Part shown: piece by piece, positions 6,126 through 7,574 of the stretch | Position numbering within the stretch: position 1 is the stretch's first letter | Layout: each line of letters starts with the position of its first letter | Origin: Candidatus Sumerlaeota bacterium | GTDB taxonomy: Bacteria; Sumerlaeota; Sumerlaeia; SLMS01 | Length of the DNA stretch: 7,574 nt | Direction of reading: 5' to 3' | Assembly (NCBI GenBank): GCA_020850785.1 | Contig: JADZDZ010000220.1 | Span: 1-7,574 of the forward strand | Made by a program: the position numbers and the translations under genes | Notes under the pieces: model-generated | What the model was told of the DNA's origin: nothing | The model's input: the letters and a program-made list of their open reading frames with translations, nothing else | Database searches by the model: none

Positions 6126-6196
6126 AAGAAAACCCCCTCACCCACCTACCTGTATAGACATCCCCAATACGTGTCCATCCGCGCAAATCCGCAGCT
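6125..6196 (+). repeat. repeat family B, copy 1
   Basis: A 72-bp unit that matches 6297-6368 with only four substitutions and no gaps. It begins AAAGAAAACCCC, has GTATAGACATCCCCAAT in the middle, and ends CCATCCGCGCAAATCCGC. The end contains a CCGCG...CGCGG inverted repeat in copy 2 that is spoiled by one change here. It encodes no plausible protein. Confidence 0.9.
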
Positions 6197-6260
6197 GTGA
6201 CATTTCAAAAAAAGACGTGACCGCTTTTCGTGGCATTGGCGTCCCGCCCACGCATTTCTT
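6197..6260 (+). repeat. dispersed repeat family A, copy 4 (shortened and diverged)
   Basis: It keeps GACATTTCAAAA, GACGTGACC, CTTTTCGTGGCATT, GGCGTCCCGCCC and CGCATTTC. It has lost the part between the first hairpin and the T-rich stretch. The following 35 bases to repeat B are not recognisable as family A. Confidence rests mainly on the shared order of blocks and on its position between two B copies. Confidence 0.65.
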
Positions 6261-6296
6261 TCAAAACACCATCTCTGCGGAGAAATACCCCACATC

Positions 6297-6368
6297 AAAG
6301 AAAACCCCTTCACCCACCTACCCGTATAGACATCCCCAATCCGTGTCCATCCGCGCAAATCCGCGGCT
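6297..6368 (+). repeat. repeat family B, copy 2
   Basis: A direct repeat of 6125-6196, offset by 172 bases, with 68 of 72 positions identical. It ends about 60 bases from the stop codon of the minus-strand exported protein, so transcripts of that gene would read into its complement. The remaining gap to 6427 is AT-rich with no clear hairpin terminator. Confidence 0.9.
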
Positions 6369-6427
6369 AAAAATCCTCTCCCATCCTTCTTGTTCATCTA
6401 TTTGCATATACACCAAAATCAGCGGCT

Positions 6428-7441
6428 CTAATACAATTCCCAGCCAGTAACGGTGCTTGCATTGGCGTGCGGAATGGACGCCGTGCCCTGCGAACTGATT
6501 GCCCACGTGTAATCGGAATTGTCGCGCGGCTTGCGGAAGCGCCCCAGATACGTGCGCGACTTCATCACGGTGCCGCCCCCCTCCGTGAAATACTCATTAC
6601 GAATTCCACTGCCATTGGTGGAACCCTGTGATCCCCAGTAACGCATTCCGATGATTTCGGAGGAGGAATTGCGAATCCACGAAATGAAGAGCGGATTGTG
6701 CCCGCTTCCGCCGGTGCGCCACAATTGCACGAAATCCCCCTCCTGCGCTTCCTCGAAATCCGTGATCTCCAAACCCACATTGTACTGCGGAATCGCGAGC
6801 GCCGCCAGCTTCTCCGCATCCGTCACGCCGTACCACACCAACCGGAAGCTGTTCATCTGCGACACCGTCATTGTCCCGATCGACGTATGACCATTCGCCG
6901 TATTGTATTCATTGAAGGCCGTAATCGCGCAATCAAACGCCAGACCGCTGCAATACGTCGTGTTCCCGCTCGGCTTCGGCGCGATCAGGGAACCCTTGTA
7001 GTAGATATTCTGCGTAACGCCGTAACCACCGCCGCCCCACAGGTAGGTAAACGTCCCATCGGTGGGATACGTCTTGTAATGCTCCACCACCTTTTTGTTC
7101 AGGCTCCACGGCACCGCATAAAGCTGCACGTTCACCGGCTCAATGCCCGACGGCGGAGTATTCAACGACACCGCAAAATTCTGTGTCGTGCCCGTGTATC
7201 CGTTATTCGAATTGTCGAAAATCTTTTTGTCGATCAGCGCATTCGTATTCGCATTGTGCAATTCCGCGAAGAACACCAATCGCTTTTCAACCGTTGTTGC
7301 CGGCTTCGTGTAGGTGATATTGAACGACAGCGGCGTCGAATTGTTGTATGAGCCCGCCAAACCCGAAATGGAAAAGTCCGCCGCCGCGCAAAGCGAAGCG
7401 CCCCATCCCAAAAACCCTATTAGCAGCAATCGCCTTTTCAT
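6428..7441 (-). CDS. exported protein with Ig-like N-terminus and cysteine-hydrolase-like domain
   Basis: The product is 337 residues from ATG 7441; an in-frame TTG at 7480 would add 13 residues in front of the signal peptide and is disfavoured. Residues 1-20 are a classical signal peptide (MKRR, hydrophobic LLLIGFLGWGA, cleavage near CAA/ADF). Residues 22-115 alternate strands and turns like an immunoglobulin-type beta-sandwich. The second part has a Gly-rich segment (YLWGGGGYGVTQ, 133-144), then NTTYCSGLAFDCAITAFNEY (160-179) placing Cys164 at a helix start, then EGDFVQLWRTGGSGHNPLFI (234-253) with His248, then RYWGSQGSTNGSGI (267-280). A Cys at a helix start, followed by 'GDFVQ' and a His-bearing strand, is the order seen in NlpC/P60- or CHAP-like hydrolases, so peptidoglycan or peptide cleavage is possible. 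I cannot assign a named family, and activity is inferred. Confidence 0.7.
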   Translation of the reverse strand: MKRRLLLIGFLGWGASLCAAADFSISGLAGSYNNSTPLSFNITYTKPATTVEKRLVFFAELHNANTNALIDKKIFDNSNNGYTGTTQNFAVSLNTPPSGIEPVNVQLYAVPWSLNKKVVEHYKTYPTDGTFTYLWGGGGYGVTQNIYYKGSLIAPKPSGNTTYCSGLAFDCAITAFNEYNTANGHTSIGTMTVSQMNSFRLVWYGVTDAEKLAALAIPQYNVGLEITDFEEAQEGDFVQLWRTGGSGHNPLFISWIRNSSSEIIGMRYWGSQGSTNGSGIRNEYFTEGGGTVMKSRTYLGRFRKPRDNSDYTWAISSQGTASIPHANASTVTGWELY

Positions 7442-7508
7442 GGTTGCAGCGACCCTGCAAAACCCCGACCGCACCCGCAAGCGAATTGGGGCACGATCCG
7501 CGGCAAAA

Positions 7509-7574
7509 TCACACCCCCAGCGAATCCTTCAGCTTGTCGAAGAAACTCCGGTGCCCCGGCTTGAAGTTCTCGCC
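7509..7574 (-). CDS. C-terminal end of a gene running off the window, possibly dnaJ
   Basis: Twenty-one codons before a TGA stop are visible, reading GENFKPGHRSFFDKLKDSLGV. The ending 'SFFDKLKD.LG' resembles the short tail of bacterial DnaJ chaperones, where a similar amphipathic helix closes the protein. With so few residues this is only a suggestion. The stop is 67 bases before the ATG of the exported protein on the same strand, a gap that could hold either a shared transcript or a separate promoter. Confidence 0.45.
   Translation of the reverse strand, partial: GENFKPGHRSFFDKLKDSLGV

Noticed and set aside
6003..6368. CRISPR-like array
   Set aside because: There are only two units of each repeat, they are 72 and ~120 bp long, and the intervening sequences are themselves repeats, unlike short repeats with unique spacers.
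6146..6397. Minus-strand frame of 83 codons containing repeated 'GFARMDT.WGCLY'-like wording
   Set aside because: It is a translation of the two B repeats and the A fragment between them, not a gene.
6698..7351. Plus-strand open frame (217 codons) opposite the exported protein
   Set aside because: It is Arg/His-rich with no signal or motifs, while the opposite strand encodes a protein with a proper signal peptide.

Overview
The window is bacterial chromosomal DNA. It is GC-rich in the central genes and lower in GC at roughly 1-1600. Gene content (a LacI-type regulator, secreted and lipoprotein-type genes of unknown function, abundant intergenic repeats, weak or absent Shine-Dalgarno sites) would suit a Verrucomicrobiota/Planctomycetota-like lineage. 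That placement is an impression from style, not from a marker gene.

Layout. At the left edge (1-796, minus strand) lies a membrane-anchored or secreted protein with beta-propeller-like sequence. Its reading frame breaks near 250-263 and continues in another frame to the window edge. Just upstream of it, 859-1568, is a roughly 710-bp insertion-sequence remnant. It has a matched pair of terminal inverted repeats and the first ~90 codons of an IS481-family transposase, followed by unrelated sequence where the catalytic domain should be. Next comes a minus-strand gene for a small putative lipoprotein (1605-2168).

The centre holds three plus-strand genes. They are a YprB-like protein with a DEDD exonuclease domain and a helical TPR-like tail (2482-3870), a class I SAM-dependent methyltransferase (4045-4782), and a LacI-family repressor starting at TTG (4882-5937). 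The short gap before the repressor contains five copies of a TTGCAC-type motif, including a perfect 10-bp inverted repeat, which is a good candidate operator region. The right part has a minus-strand exported protein with a cysteine-hydrolase-like core (6428-7441). At the edge is the last 21 codons of another minus-strand gene, possibly dnaJ.

The gaps are largely made of two families of dispersed repeats. Family A (about 120 bp) occurs at 2360-2480 (minus orientation), 3912-4032, 6003-6125 and, shortened, 6197-6260. It contains two potential hairpins, one of which shows a paired substitution between copies. Two A copies end only a few bases before start codons. Family B (72 bp) occurs at 6125-6196 and 6297-6368 with 4 differences. 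Together they form a tandem A-B-A-B block. No CRISPR array, tRNA or rRNA was seen. The genes do not form an obvious pathway, and I see no convincing new multi-gene system. The strongest unexplained signals are the repeat family and the operator-like cluster before the LacI-type gene.
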